Origin: Gammaproteobacteria bacterium
Lineage (GTDB): Bacteria > Pseudomonadota > Gammaproteobacteria > Steroidobacterales > Rariloculaceae
DNA: 64,000 nucleotides
Direction: 5' to 3'
Assembly: GCA_022819855.1 (NCBI GenBank)
Contig: JAJEGN010000012.1
Location: 260,746 to 324,745 of the forward strand
The number at the start of each line of letters is the position of its first letter. The first letter of the stretch is position 1. The notes under the pieces are model-generated. The model was not told the DNA's origin, made no database searches, and saw nothing but the letters and a program-made list of their open reading frames with translations. Of the stretch, positions 43,692 to 51,496 are shown piece after piece. The position numbers were made by a program, and so were the translations under genes.

Positions 43692-44133
43692 GGCTCTCCG
43701 TCTCCATGCGCCGGTAGATATATAGACCGAACGTCAACAGAAAAGTGGCAAGCACCATGTGAAAAAATGCCGGGAGGGTCCTTGAGAACCAGGTGACCTC
43801 CGAGAAGATCGTCAGGCCCGCGACGAAACGAAAAGCCATCGATATGAAGTAGACGCCGCCGAACGCGAAGCAAACGCGGTATTTCCACGGCCGCGGTGAC
43901 ACCGAGTGCGTTCCAACCCCCCAAAGCACGCTTGCCAGAATGACCACTATTGCGATTTGTGCCGAAAGCAGTACCGGGTATGCCGTCGCACTGCCCTGCC
44001 AGACCTCGAACGGGGGCAGCACGCTGACCGGGTGGACCGCCTGGATCAGTTGAGCGAGCACGCGCAGCACGAACATTCCGCCGAGCAGCAGCAGAACCCG
44101 GAAATAGTGTTGTCCCTGCTTCATTGCCGCCAT
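43684..44133 (-). CDS. Small four-TM membrane protein
   Basis: A 149-residue membrane protein with four predicted helices (about 12-30, 52-70, 86-106 and 118-138) and a basic C-terminal end. No known family is recognised. It is first in the operon with the hydroxylase, GH3 and enolase-type genes and overlaps the hydroxylase start by eight bases. It might be an electron-transfer or scaffolding partner for the di-iron enzyme; that is inference. Confidence 0.75.
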   Translation of the reverse strand: MAAMKQGQHYFRVLLLLGGMFVLRVLAQLIQAVHPVSVLPPFEVWQGSATAYPVLLSAQIAIVVILASVLWGVGTHSVSPRPWKYRVCFAFGGVYFISMAFRFVAGLTIFSEVTWFSRTLPAFFHMVLATFLLTFGLYIYRRMETESHG

Positions 44134-44254
44134 CCGTACCCCCTACCCCGGCGCAGCGACTCCGACATACCGGACATCGTTTCCGGACAACGGCGTTACC
44201 TGCATCCTGGAGATCATTGCAGGTCGCAGGGGCGGCGCAAGTCGGCCACGCGGA

Positions 44255-44638
44255 TCAAAGTACCGCAATGAACTCAAGCTGAATGTGCCGTCCGGGAGGC
44301 ATGTCAGACGGCACCATGTGCCTGACCGGACGATCATCGTCGTCAGGGAACATCGCTATCCAGTGCGGATTGACCTTGGGACGGATGGAGCGGTCATTGA
44401 CGTAGACCGACACCTTGGCGACGTTTGCCGGTGAGGCGCCAGCCTTCGTCAGCATGTTACGCATGGTCGCGAAGGCGTTGCGGATCTGGCTTTCCTCGTC
44501 GTCCGGAAGCTCGTGCGTGTCCGGGTCATCCCCGCCGATGGCCGCCGAGAAGACCATGTTGCCAATCTTCACGCAGGCCGGAAACGGGTTCGTGTGTTCC
44601 GGAATGCCGGATCCCGAGATGCGCTGTCTCTTCGCCAT
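44255..44638 (-). CDS. RidA family protein
   Basis: A 127-residue YjgF/YER057c/UK114 (RidA) protein, a family that deaminates reactive enamines/imines from PLP enzymes. It shows KIGNMVFSAAIGGDDPDT, then QIRNAFATMRNMLTKAGASP and ANVAKVSVYVND, and a C-terminal PPGRHIQLEFIAVL. The catalytic Arg that RidA proper carries near the end is present in a diverged context (RHMVP, GRHIQ), so it may belong to another RidA subgroup. It lies 121 bases upstream of the GH3 operon and in the same direction. Confidence 0.85.
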   Translation of the reverse strand: MAKRQRISGSGIPEHTNPFPACVKIGNMVFSAAIGGDDPDTHELPDDEESQIRNAFATMRNMLTKAGASPANVAKVSVYVNDRSIRPKVNPHWIAMFPDDDDRPVRHMVPSDMPPGRHIQLEFIAVL

Positions 44639-44864
44639 CGTGTCAATTCCATCGGCCCTTTGGGAGGCCCGCGCAGCGGATTATGTCAGTAGCGGCGCGG
44701 GGCTCGTCAATGAGACTCGCCTTTCGTACCCGTGTCCCGACATTGACGTGTTTATTGCGAACCCAGGCTGATCCTGCTTCAATTCAACGCATCGTAACCG
44801 GTCGAATCGACGAAGGCCGCGCCGCCATGTCGTAGAAGTTACATCATAAAAAAGTCGTAACAAT

Positions 44865-45815
44865 ATGTTTATAAAGATATCGCTATTTAACGTTCTGCGA
44901 GTTTCAACGCTTTTATCCGCGGTGATCGCCAGTTGGCTGTCGTTCGGTACCGCCACGGGCCAGACACTGGATGCCGACACGATTCGTGATGCGCAGTATG
45001 CGTCGCTACGTAACATGATTTGCCCGGGACCGGACTCTGCGCCCCCGGCGATCACCCCTGCTCTCGCACCTCCGGCTCAGGTCTTCGACAACCTCTACAT
45101 GCTTGGCGAGACGGGCACGACGGCCTGGGCGTTGACGACGTCCGAGGGAATCATCCTCTTCGACGCGATGTTCAACCACAACGTCGAGGAAACCGTTGCC
45201 GACGCACTTGCGGAAGTCGGACTCGATCCGCAGGACATCAGGTACGTTGTCATCAGCCACGCACATAACGATCATTTCGGCGGCGCGTGGTACCTGCAGC
45301 AGAACTTCGGCTCGCGCATCATCATGTCGGTCGAGGACTGGGAACACATGCACACCTGGCCGCAGCGCGGCGAGCTTGCACCGTTTCCGCATTACGACAC
45401 GGCCGTCAGCGACGGCTACACGATCACGCTCGGCGATACGACAGTCGAGTTCGTGCTGACCAGTGGCCACACGCCAGGCACGCTGTCGTCGATCTTTCCG
45501 GTCAGGGATGGCGACAACACGCACTACGTCGGGTATTGGGGAGCGTCGTCCGTCGGCTTCCTGCCACCGGACGGTCTCGTGGAGTACATGGGTTCGGCCG
45601 ATCGATTCGGGCGGCTCGACGGACGTGTCGACGTCCCGATGGCCAATCACCCGGCGGCCGACGGTTCGCTGTTCAAGCTTGAGGCGTTGCAGTCAAGGGG
45701 TGACGGCGATCCGCACCCGTTCGTCGAGGGCAATGACGGTTTCAAGCAGTGGATGGACACGATCCACGATTGCGCGGGCGACGTGCTCGAACAGAAGCTC
45801 CGGGAAGCCCGGTAA
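44865..45815 (+). CDS. Exported metallo-beta-lactamase-fold hydrolase (B3-like)
   Basis: A 316-residue protein with an N-terminal signal peptide and the MBL signature HAHNDH (His132, His134, Asp136, His137), GHTPG near 207 and a late His in VPMANHPAADG. The His-x-His-x-Asp-His form without Cys is the B3/THIN-B arrangement, but other exported MBL hydrolases share it, so lactamase activity is not claimed. It starts in an AT-rich patch and is divergent from the RidA/GH3 side. Confidence 0.85.
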   Translation: MFIKISLFNVLRVSTLLSAVIASWLSFGTATGQTLDADTIRDAQYASLRNMICPGPDSAPPAITPALAPPAQVFDNLYMLGETGTTAWALTTSEGIILFDAMFNHNVEETVADALAEVGLDPQDIRYVVISHAHNDHFGGAWYLQQNFGSRIIMSVEDWEHMHTWPQRGELAPFPHYDTAVSDGYTITLGDTTVEFVLTSGHTPGTLSSIFPVRDGDNTHYVGYWGASSVGFLPPDGLVEYMGSADRFGRLDGRVDVPMANHPAADGSLFKLEALQSRGDGDPHPFVEGNDGFKQWMDTIHDCAGDVLEQKLREAR

Positions 45816-45993
45816 ACGGCGGACGAGACCCGGCGCCGGCCTCGATCTCGTGAATCCGCGTGACCTGACCAGTCGCGTCAAAGGCAGCGGGCTTGCCCGG
45901 CAAGACGACTGCCTGTAGTTCGGTCAGCCACGCCGTCCAGGGCTCATCGGTTCAGGCCGTGCGGTCGGGAAACCGCGCGCCCCCGGTTTGGGA

Positions 45994-46848
45994 TCAGCGC
46001 ATCTCCGCGATCAGCCCGTCAAGGCCGAGCTGCACGTGCAGATCCGCCCAGTTGAACTCTGCGCGGAGCATCGCTTCGATTTCGTCCCGACTGCTGCCCT
46101 GCCCGTTCATTTCCCGCACAAGCGCCGCCAGGCGCGCGGTTTCGCCGCGGTAGTTGCTCATTTCCTCCCTGGTGGTCACATCGCCGTGACCCGGGACTAC
46201 CGTGTCGAAATCGAGCTGCAGCACCGCGTCAAGCGTCCCGGGCCAGGCCCGCGCGCTGCCGCCGCCGGAGTAGTCGATGAGCTGCGGCACGTTCTCGCCG
46301 TACGTGAACATGTCGCCGGCCGAAAGTACACCGTGATCCGGGAAGTGCACGACGACATCGCCGTCCGTGTGGGCGCGGCCGAACTGGTACAGGTCGACGG
46401 GCTTGCCGCCGACGTAGATGCGAACGTGGTCGTTTATGGTGACGTTCGGCAGCCCCGGCTGCCCGATCTCCACCATCTTCACGCGGGCGTTATTGGCCGC
46501 GAACACCTCGGCACTGGCGCCCTGCATCATGACGTTGCCGCCGCTGTGGTCGCCGTGGTAATGCGTATTGACGACATAACGGATGGGCTGGTCGGTCACG
46601 GTGGCGAGCTGCGCGACGATGTTGTCGTAGTCGATCTCGTACTTGTTGTCGACGAGCAGCAGGCCTTCGTCTGTGACCAACACCGTCACGTTGCCCGGTA
46701 CGAAGTCGTTGTAGATCACGTAGAGATCGTCCTGAACCTGTATCAGTTCGAGTTCGGCGGGTGCATCCCCGAATTGCGCGTGGGCAGTGGTGACGAGCAG
46801 GCCGGACGCGGCCAGTGCCGCCGCGAAGAGGTTCATGCGTACTTTCAT
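45994..46848 (-). CDS. Exported metallo-beta-lactamase-fold hydrolase
   Basis: A 284-residue exported MBL protein with signal peptide (cleavage near TTAHAQ) and HYHGDH (His96, His98, Asp100, His101). Further zinc ligands are in GRAHTDGDVVV and VPGHGDV. It resembles the SoxH/quinoprotein-relay type MBL group often found with PQQ or amidohydrolase genes. It is convergent with the previous MBL gene and 80 bases downstream of a Tat-type amidohydrolase on the same strand. Confidence 0.86.
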   Translation of the reverse strand: MKVRMNLFAAALAASGLLVTTAHAQFGDAPAELELIQVQDDLYVIYNDFVPGNVTVLVTDEGLLLVDNKYEIDYDNIVAQLATVTDQPIRYVVNTHYHGDHSGGNVMMQGASAEVFAANNARVKMVEIGQPGLPNVTINDHVRIYVGGKPVDLYQFGRAHTDGDVVVHFPDHGVLSAGDMFTYGENVPQLIDYSGGGSARAWPGTLDAVLQLDFDTVVPGHGDVTTREEMSNYRGETARLAALVREMNGQGSSRDEIEAMLRAEFNWADLHVQLGLDGLIAEMR

Positions 46849-46927
46849 GGCGAATCGATCTCCGAAATCGGTTGCGCGGATTGTATTGCGAAAAATCGCC
46901 GCAGCGTAACCGTGCAGCCCAGGCGCA

Positions 46928-47998
46928 CTACGTCTCGATGCGCAGCAGTTCGACGAGATTGCCGCCGAGAATCGCGCGCTTTTCCGCGTCGCTCAACGAC
47001 GGGGAATCGACGACGATATCGATCGTGTCGGGCCAGTCATACGGGAGGTCCGACCCGTAGACGACCTGGCTGACGCCGGTTTCCGCGACCAGGTGCCGCA
47101 ACCCTTCCTCCGAGAACACCATCGTGTCGACGAAGATCTGATCGCGGAGATACTCGCTCGGCTGCTTCTTGTTGGCGCAGTTCGCGTTGGCGCGAATCTC
47201 GCAGGCGACCTCGGTTCGCCCGAGATAGGACGGCAGGTAGCCGCCGCCGTGCGCCGCGCCCACCCTGAGCCCGGGAAACCGGTCGAGCACGCCGTCGAAC
47301 ATCATGTGCGTCAGAAACACGGTCGTTTCCAGCGGATTGCCGACGATGTTGCCGAGATTGCCGCGGCCGGCCAGCCCGCCCTCGCGCACCACGTTCATGG
47401 CGTTGTTCGGGTGCATGAAGATCGGTACGTCGAGTTCCTCGGCTTTCGCCCAGAACACGTCGTATTCGGGGGTCGTCGGCGGTTCGTTCGCGACGTGGCC
47501 GCCGATCGATGCGCCGCGATGGTCGAGCTCGTTGACCGCGTACTCGAGCTGTTCCGCCGCGAGATCGGGGAATTGCAGCGCGACCGAACTCAGCGCGACG
47601 AACCGGTCTGGGTGCATCGCGCACCACTCGGCGAGCCCTTCGTCGTGCATCCTGACGATCTGTGCTGCGAGATCGCGGTCTTGCGCATACCACCAATAGG
47701 CGTTGACGCTCAGCGCCTGGATATCGATGCCGCGCGCGTCCATGGATTGGAGCCGGTCCGGCCCTAGCGTCAAGCCCGGGAAGTTCGGATTGAACGGCGT
47801 TGCCATGCCCGCGGGCAGAATGTCCGCAACCTCCGCGAACACGCAATGCGCGTGGATGTCAACGATGGTCACCGGTTCGCCGCCAACGGTGACCTCCCTG
47901 CGTGCGGACTGCGCGAGGCCCGGCAGCGTACCGCCCATGAGCCAGGCGCCGACCGTCGCGCTTCCCGCGGTCTTCAGGAAGTTTCTTCGATTCGACAT
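46928..47998 (-). CDS. Tat-exported amidohydrolase (ACMSD-like)
   Basis: A 356-residue amidohydrolase-2 family protein, related to aminocarboxymuconate-semialdehyde decarboxylases and other metal-dependent decarboxylases or hydrolases. It opens with SNRRNFLKTAG, a twin-arginine (Tat) motif, and has the metal-binding HAH (His49, His51), then IFMHPNN, GAAHGGGYLPS and the Asp in VVYGSDLPYDWP. An export signal is unusual for the cytosolic decarboxylases. The ATG has GGGGGG upstream. The role is probably breakdown of an aromatic or lactone substrate outside the cytoplasm (inference). Confidence 0.85.
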   Translation of the reverse strand: MSNRRNFLKTAGSATVGAWLMGGTLPGLAQSARREVTVGGEPVTIVDIHAHCVFAEVADILPAGMATPFNPNFPGLTLGPDRLQSMDARGIDIQALSVNAYWWYAQDRDLAAQIVRMHDEGLAEWCAMHPDRFVALSSVALQFPDLAAEQLEYAVNELDHRGASIGGHVANEPPTTPEYDVFWAKAEELDVPIFMHPNNAMNVVREGGLAGRGNLGNIVGNPLETTVFLTHMMFDGVLDRFPGLRVGAAHGGGYLPSYLGRTEVACEIRANANCANKKQPSEYLRDQIFVDTMVFSEEGLRHLVAETGVSQVVYGSDLPYDWPDTIDIVVDSPSLSDAEKRAILGGNLVELLRIET

Positions 47999-48134
47999 GA
48001 TTTCCCCCCTGTGTTCGCTGTTGCGGCGCGCGCCGGCGACACCGGATGCAGCGCCCTGTCGCTGGATTGACTATACCCGAGAGGCCGTGCTGCGGTAACT
48101 CGCGGCGCGTTCGAGCCCGGAGAAGTCGGTGGGG

Positions 48135-48785
48135 TCAGTCGATGCGCTGCGCATGGATCTCGTAGCTGAAATCCATGTCCTCGCCGACCTGAACGGCGCC
48201 CATCATCACGCTGAACGGCGTCATGCCCAGCGCCTCGTGACCGAGCGTGAAGGAACCGCTCGCGACGAGACTGTCGCCGTCGACGACCACCCGCGTCGGC
48301 AGGGTCACTTCGATCGTGCGGCCGAGAATCCCGATGGCGAGGTCGATCGACTGGTCATCGCCGGGTCCGGTCCAATTGGTTCCGCTGACGCGAATGGACG
48401 GGAACTGCGCGCCATCGAGGACCGCCTCGGTCAGCATGTTCTCACGCGTTCCCTCAATGTCTTCGGCCGAAGGAGCGGAACTGAACTCCTCGCCGTACAG
48501 GCTTCTGAGTTCCGGGTCGTCAATGATCAGCCCGGCCACGGGAAACTCCAGTTCGAACGACGACTCCGACGGATCGGCAGCGAGGTTGACGGTCCCGTCG
48601 AGCAATCCGACGGAGATCACGTGGCTGTGGCCGAACCGCGCCATCGGGCCGGCCCGGTAGATGCGCCAGTGGATGTCGGTGCGCCCGGCATCGATCTCGA
48701 ACACACCGGAACCGCCTTCCTGGGCGGCCGCGGTACCGGCCGCCAGCATCCAGGCGAGCAACCCGCAGATCCAAACGTATCTCAT
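48135..48785 (-). CDS. YceI family exported protein
   Basis: A 216-residue lipocalin-like YceI protein, which binds isoprenoid-type lipids such as ubiquinone precursors. The signal peptide (WICGLLAWMLAAGTAAAQ) is followed by the YceI pattern: VFEIDAGRTDIHWRI, FGHSHVISVG, FPSIRVSGTNW and LTLPTRVVVDGDSLV-type strands. The mature protein lacks Cys. It lies between the amidohydrolase and a lipoprotein gene, with no operon partner seen. Confidence 0.88.
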   Translation of the reverse strand: MRYVWICGLLAWMLAAGTAAAQEGGSGVFEIDAGRTDIHWRIYRAGPMARFGHSHVISVGLLDGTVNLAADPSESSFELEFPVAGLIIDDPELRSLYGEEFSSAPSAEDIEGTRENMLTEAVLDGAQFPSIRVSGTNWTGPGDDQSIDLAIGILGRTIEVTLPTRVVVDGDSLVASGSFTLGHEALGMTPFSVMMGAVQVGEDMDFSYEIHAQRID

Positions 48786-49088
48786 GCGCACTCTTTTCCG
48801 CTCCCGGATCTTCCGGCTTCCCGGAAGGAACATTCCTTCGGAACGTTTCGCCGGGAAATGTGGATGTAGATGGCCCGTATGGGCTGGAAGCGCGAAGCTT
48901 AGCACGCGTCGACTCCCGCCCACGCGTCGCGACAATGGCCTGCGGACAGCCGGGCTGCAAGGGTTGCGGCCCCGGCGCCGATGACCCGCCGACACCCGGA
49001 GACAGGCAGGAAATCCTGACGGATCCGGCGCCGGCAGGTCTTTCTGCAAGCATCGAACGGTGGTAACGTTGGCGTGGAAGTGTGCGAA
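48786..49088. other. yceI-lipoprotein intergenic region
   Basis: These 303 bases carry no clear gene. A small Cys-rich frame (about 48932-49066 plus) begins MACGQPGCKGCG but has no ribosome site or recognised relatives, so it is not called. The region probably holds divergent promoters, with a GGAAGG/CCTTCC-type inverted repeat near 48826-48840. Confidence 0.35.
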
Positions 49089-49745
49089 ATGAGAAACCGT
49101 AACTTGAAGTCGAGCATTCGCGGGCTTGCGGCTGCAGCCGGGTGCGGATTGCTCGTGGGTTGCTCCTCTTCCGTCGTCGTCCTGTCCGACTTTCCCACGC
49201 CACTGATCGAACCGTTGCCCGTCCGCATGGGCGTCATCTACGACGCGGAACTCTACGACTTCGTTCACGCCGAGCAGATTCCCCAACAGTCCATCTGGAC
49301 GATCCAGTTGGGCGACGCCAACATCGCCATGCTGGAACCGCTCTTCGACGCGATGTTCCTCGAGACCCGGGAAGTCGAGGACATCCCGGTCGGACCCGTC
49401 GACATCGCCCGCCTCGATGGCGTGATTCATCCCGTGCTCCAGCGATTCGAATTCGATGTCCCGATCGGTCAGCGCGACGAGTTCGTGGAGGTCTGGATGC
49501 AGTATGGGCTGACGCTCTACGAACCCGACGGCCAGATCGTTGTCGAATGGACCGTCAGCGGTTACGGCAAGTCGGAGCTCGAAAGGAACCGGGAACAGTC
49601 CGTCGAACGCGCGGCGATCGTGGCAATGCGCGAAGTGGGGGCGGCGATTTCCACGCAGTTTGCCGAACAGGCCGAAGTCGCGTACTGGCTGGAGGAAAGG
49701 CAAAATGAATCCGCATTGGCAGTTGATTCAAGAATCGCCAACTAG
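49089..49745 (+). CDS. Hypothetical lipoprotein
   Basis: A 218-residue lipoprotein; the signal ends in GLLVGC, a standard lipobox with Cys at about 25. After a short linker, the mature part reads SVVVLSDFPTPLIEPLPVRMG, then DAEQIPQQSIWTIQLG-like strands and a C-terminal helix rich in Glu (LERNREQSVERAAIVAMREV). It resembles the unnamed Pro-rich family found beside a second lipoprotein in other proteobacteria. The ATG at 49089 is used; a GTG 15 bases earlier is possible. It overlaps the next lipoprotein by 41 bases. Confidence 0.7.
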   Translation: MRNRNLKSSIRGLAAAAGCGLLVGCSSSVVVLSDFPTPLIEPLPVRMGVIYDAELYDFVHAEQIPQQSIWTIQLGDANIAMLEPLFDAMFLETREVEDIPVGPVDIARLDGVIHPVLQRFEFDVPIGQRDEFVEVWMQYGLTLYEPDGQIVVEWTVSGYGKSELERNREQSVERAAIVAMREVGAAISTQFAEQAEVAYWLEERQNESALAVDSRIAN

Positions 49746-50442
49746 GCCGCGCCGACCGGCGGGCCTCCTGCCGGCCCTGGCGGCCGGTTCGATGCTGTTG
49801 TCCGGCTGCGGCGTCACCTCGCTCATGGAACCCTACAAGCAAACCGATGCGGTCATCGGTTCCGGCGAACAGGTCGTGGTCCTGGCCCGCAAGCATCACG
49901 CGAGCCACGAGGCGGAAAGCGATTTCGTCGACTGCATCAGCGATGCGCTCGCACGCGGCGACAACGGGATCGAAGTGCACTCCTCCACGCAGTTCGAAGA
50001 CATGATGTATCCCTGGTTCGAGCCTTCGACAGCGCCGCTCGACACGACCGAACTCGGCGAACTGCTCGACAGGCCGGGCGTCCTCGATCAGGTGGAGTCG
50101 ACCGGTGTGCGCTTCCTGATCTGGCTCGACGGCTCGACGGACCGCGTATCGAGCGGCGGCGGCATCACCTGCGCCGCGGGCGTCGGCGGAGCCGGCTGCA
50201 TGGGGCTCGCCTGGTGGGAGGACGACGCCACGTACGACGCCACCGTCTGGGACATCCACGAGCTGTCGAACACGGGAACCATTCACGCCGATTTCTCCGG
50301 CCGGTCGGTCATGCCGGCGATCATCATTCCGCTTCCGTTCATCGCCCGTCCACAGGCCAAGGCCTGCCGCGGACTGACCGAGCAGCTCGAGCAGTTCCTG
50401 ACCTCACCCTCCGGCGACGGCGAGGGGATCAATCTCGGCTGA
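49705..50442 (+). CDS. Hypothetical lipoprotein
   Basis: A 245-residue protein with lipobox (SMLLSGC, Cys about 36). Mature segments include VVVLARKHHASHEAESDFVD, then DCISDALARGDNGIEVHSST and an all-beta C-terminal half with GIHADFSGRS-type repeats and a few Cys. The ATG at 49705 follows GGAGGAAAGG, a strong ribosome site inside the upstream gene, so the two lipoproteins are co-translated. No function can be assigned. Confidence 0.7.
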   Translation: MNPHWQLIQESPTRPRRPAGLLPALAAGSMLLSGCGVTSLMEPYKQTDAVIGSGEQVVVLARKHHASHEAESDFVDCISDALARGDNGIEVHSSTQFEDMMYPWFEPSTAPLDTTELGELLDRPGVLDQVESTGVRFLIWLDGSTDRVSSGGGITCAAGVGGAGCMGLAWWEDDATYDATVWDIHELSNTGTIHADFSGRSVMPAIIIPLPFIARPQAKACRGLTEQLEQFLTSPSGDGEGINLG

Positions 50443-50469
50443 GATCGGGCGATCAGGCTGCGGAGGACC

Positions 50470-51150
50470 ATTGACCTGGCCAGCGGCATACCCACGCTCC
50501 ACGACGTAACCGCGGAACCCGGCGAAGTCCCCGCGCCGCGGGACCGTACGGACGACCCGGCGCACGTTCCGCATGGAGCACCTGCCCGCGGCAGCAGCGA
50601 CGGCACCGGACAACCCGAAGGGGAACTGGCGGAACTTGCACGCCGCTGCAGCGATCTCGAGCAGCGCCTGGCCGCGAGCGCAACCGCGATCGACACGCTC
50701 GCGCGCCAGGTCGGCATGACCCAACAGGCCGTGATCGAAGCCAACGACGCCCGGCAGGTGCTGATGCGCGAGCTTCGCGAATGCGACGAGCGGCTCGCGG
50801 GCCTGGAGCATGCGTCAGGCAGCGGCGGAAAACCGCGGCGCCTGCGCAAGGAGATTCGGCAACGCGACCTCGAGATCGAGTCGCTGTCCGGCTATATCGA
50901 GAACCGCCGCAATCGCTGGGACGAAATGGAAGCGCTCGTCGCCGCCAGGAGCGCCCGCATCGCCGAACTCGAAGAGGAACTCAGGCAACGGGTCGAGCGC
51001 GAGGAACGCGCGGAGCGATTTGCCCGGCAGGAATCGCAACGCGCCAGCGAACTCAGAACCCAACTGGAGAAGCTGAGTTCCGGGCAGGACGAACGCGCCG
51101 CCGGTACCAGGCCCGGGTCGGCGACAACGCAACCGAAAGACAAGTCCTGA
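50470..51150 (+). CDS. Coiled-coil protein with a probable non-AUG start
   Basis: The conserved, charged coiled-coil runs at least from the ATG at 50716 (MTQQAVIEANDARQVLMREL) but its heptads extend upstream through ELAELARRCSDLEQRLAASA. The in-frame stretch upstream is open to 50443. It offers only ATT (50470) or CTG (50476) near the GGAGG at 50461-50465. I therefore place the start at about 50470, pending proteomic N-terminus data; the safe minimum is 50716. It ends with an acidic/basic low-complexity tail. It lies between the lipoproteins and a small membrane protein on the same strand. Confidence 0.6.
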   Translation: MDLASGIPTLHDVTAEPGEVPAPRDRTDDPAHVPHGAPARGSSDGTGQPEGELAELARRCSDLEQRLAASATAIDTLARQVGMTQQAVIEANDARQVLMRELRECDERLAGLEHASGSGGKPRRLRKEIRQRDLEIESLSGYIENRRNRWDEMEALVAARSARIAELEEELRQRVEREERAERFARQESQRASELRTQLEKLSSGQDERAAGTRPGSATTQPKDKS

Positions 51151-51161
51151 AAGGAGCGACG

Positions 51162-51419
51162 ATGCACGGGCGACTCAGGAACGAAGCGATTCTCGCGGTC
51201 CTTATGCTCGCGTTCGGGCTGTTCATCCTGCCGGTCGCGATCTACTTCGTCGGCCAGCAAATCATCGGCGAATATGAAGGCGGCGGCGTGATCGGTCTGG
51301 TTCTGGCGCTGTGGTCCGCGCTGGTCCGCGCCGATGCGGTCGCATGGGTTCTCGTGCTGAGTCCCTGGCTGGTCGTGCAGTTGCTGCGCCTGACCTGGAA
51401 GATGTGGCGCTGGGCTTGA
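51162..51419 (+). CDS. Small two-TM membrane protein
   Basis: An 85-residue membrane protein: MHGRLRNEAILAVLMLAFGL begins TM1, followed by a short loop and a second hydrophobic segment in VIGLVLALWSALVRADAVAW, ending with Trp-rich MWRWA. The ATG at 51162 has AGGAG seven bases upstream. It starts 12 bases after the coiled-coil gene, so the two are coupled. No family is recognised. Confidence 0.65.
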   Translation: MHGRLRNEAILAVLMLAFGLFILPVAIYFVGQQIIGEYEGGGVIGLVLALWSALVRADAVAWVLVLSPWLVVQLLRLTWKMWRWA

Positions 51420-51496
51420 TTCGCCGGCGCAAGGAACCGAAACTAGTCAGCCGCACGCTTGTGCTGTGACGTCCGGGCATGTTTCGAGGAGGTAAC

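Noticed and set aside
48932..49066. Small Cys-rich frame MACGQPGCKGCG
   Set aside because: No ribosome site and no recognisable relatives; kept only as intergenic note.
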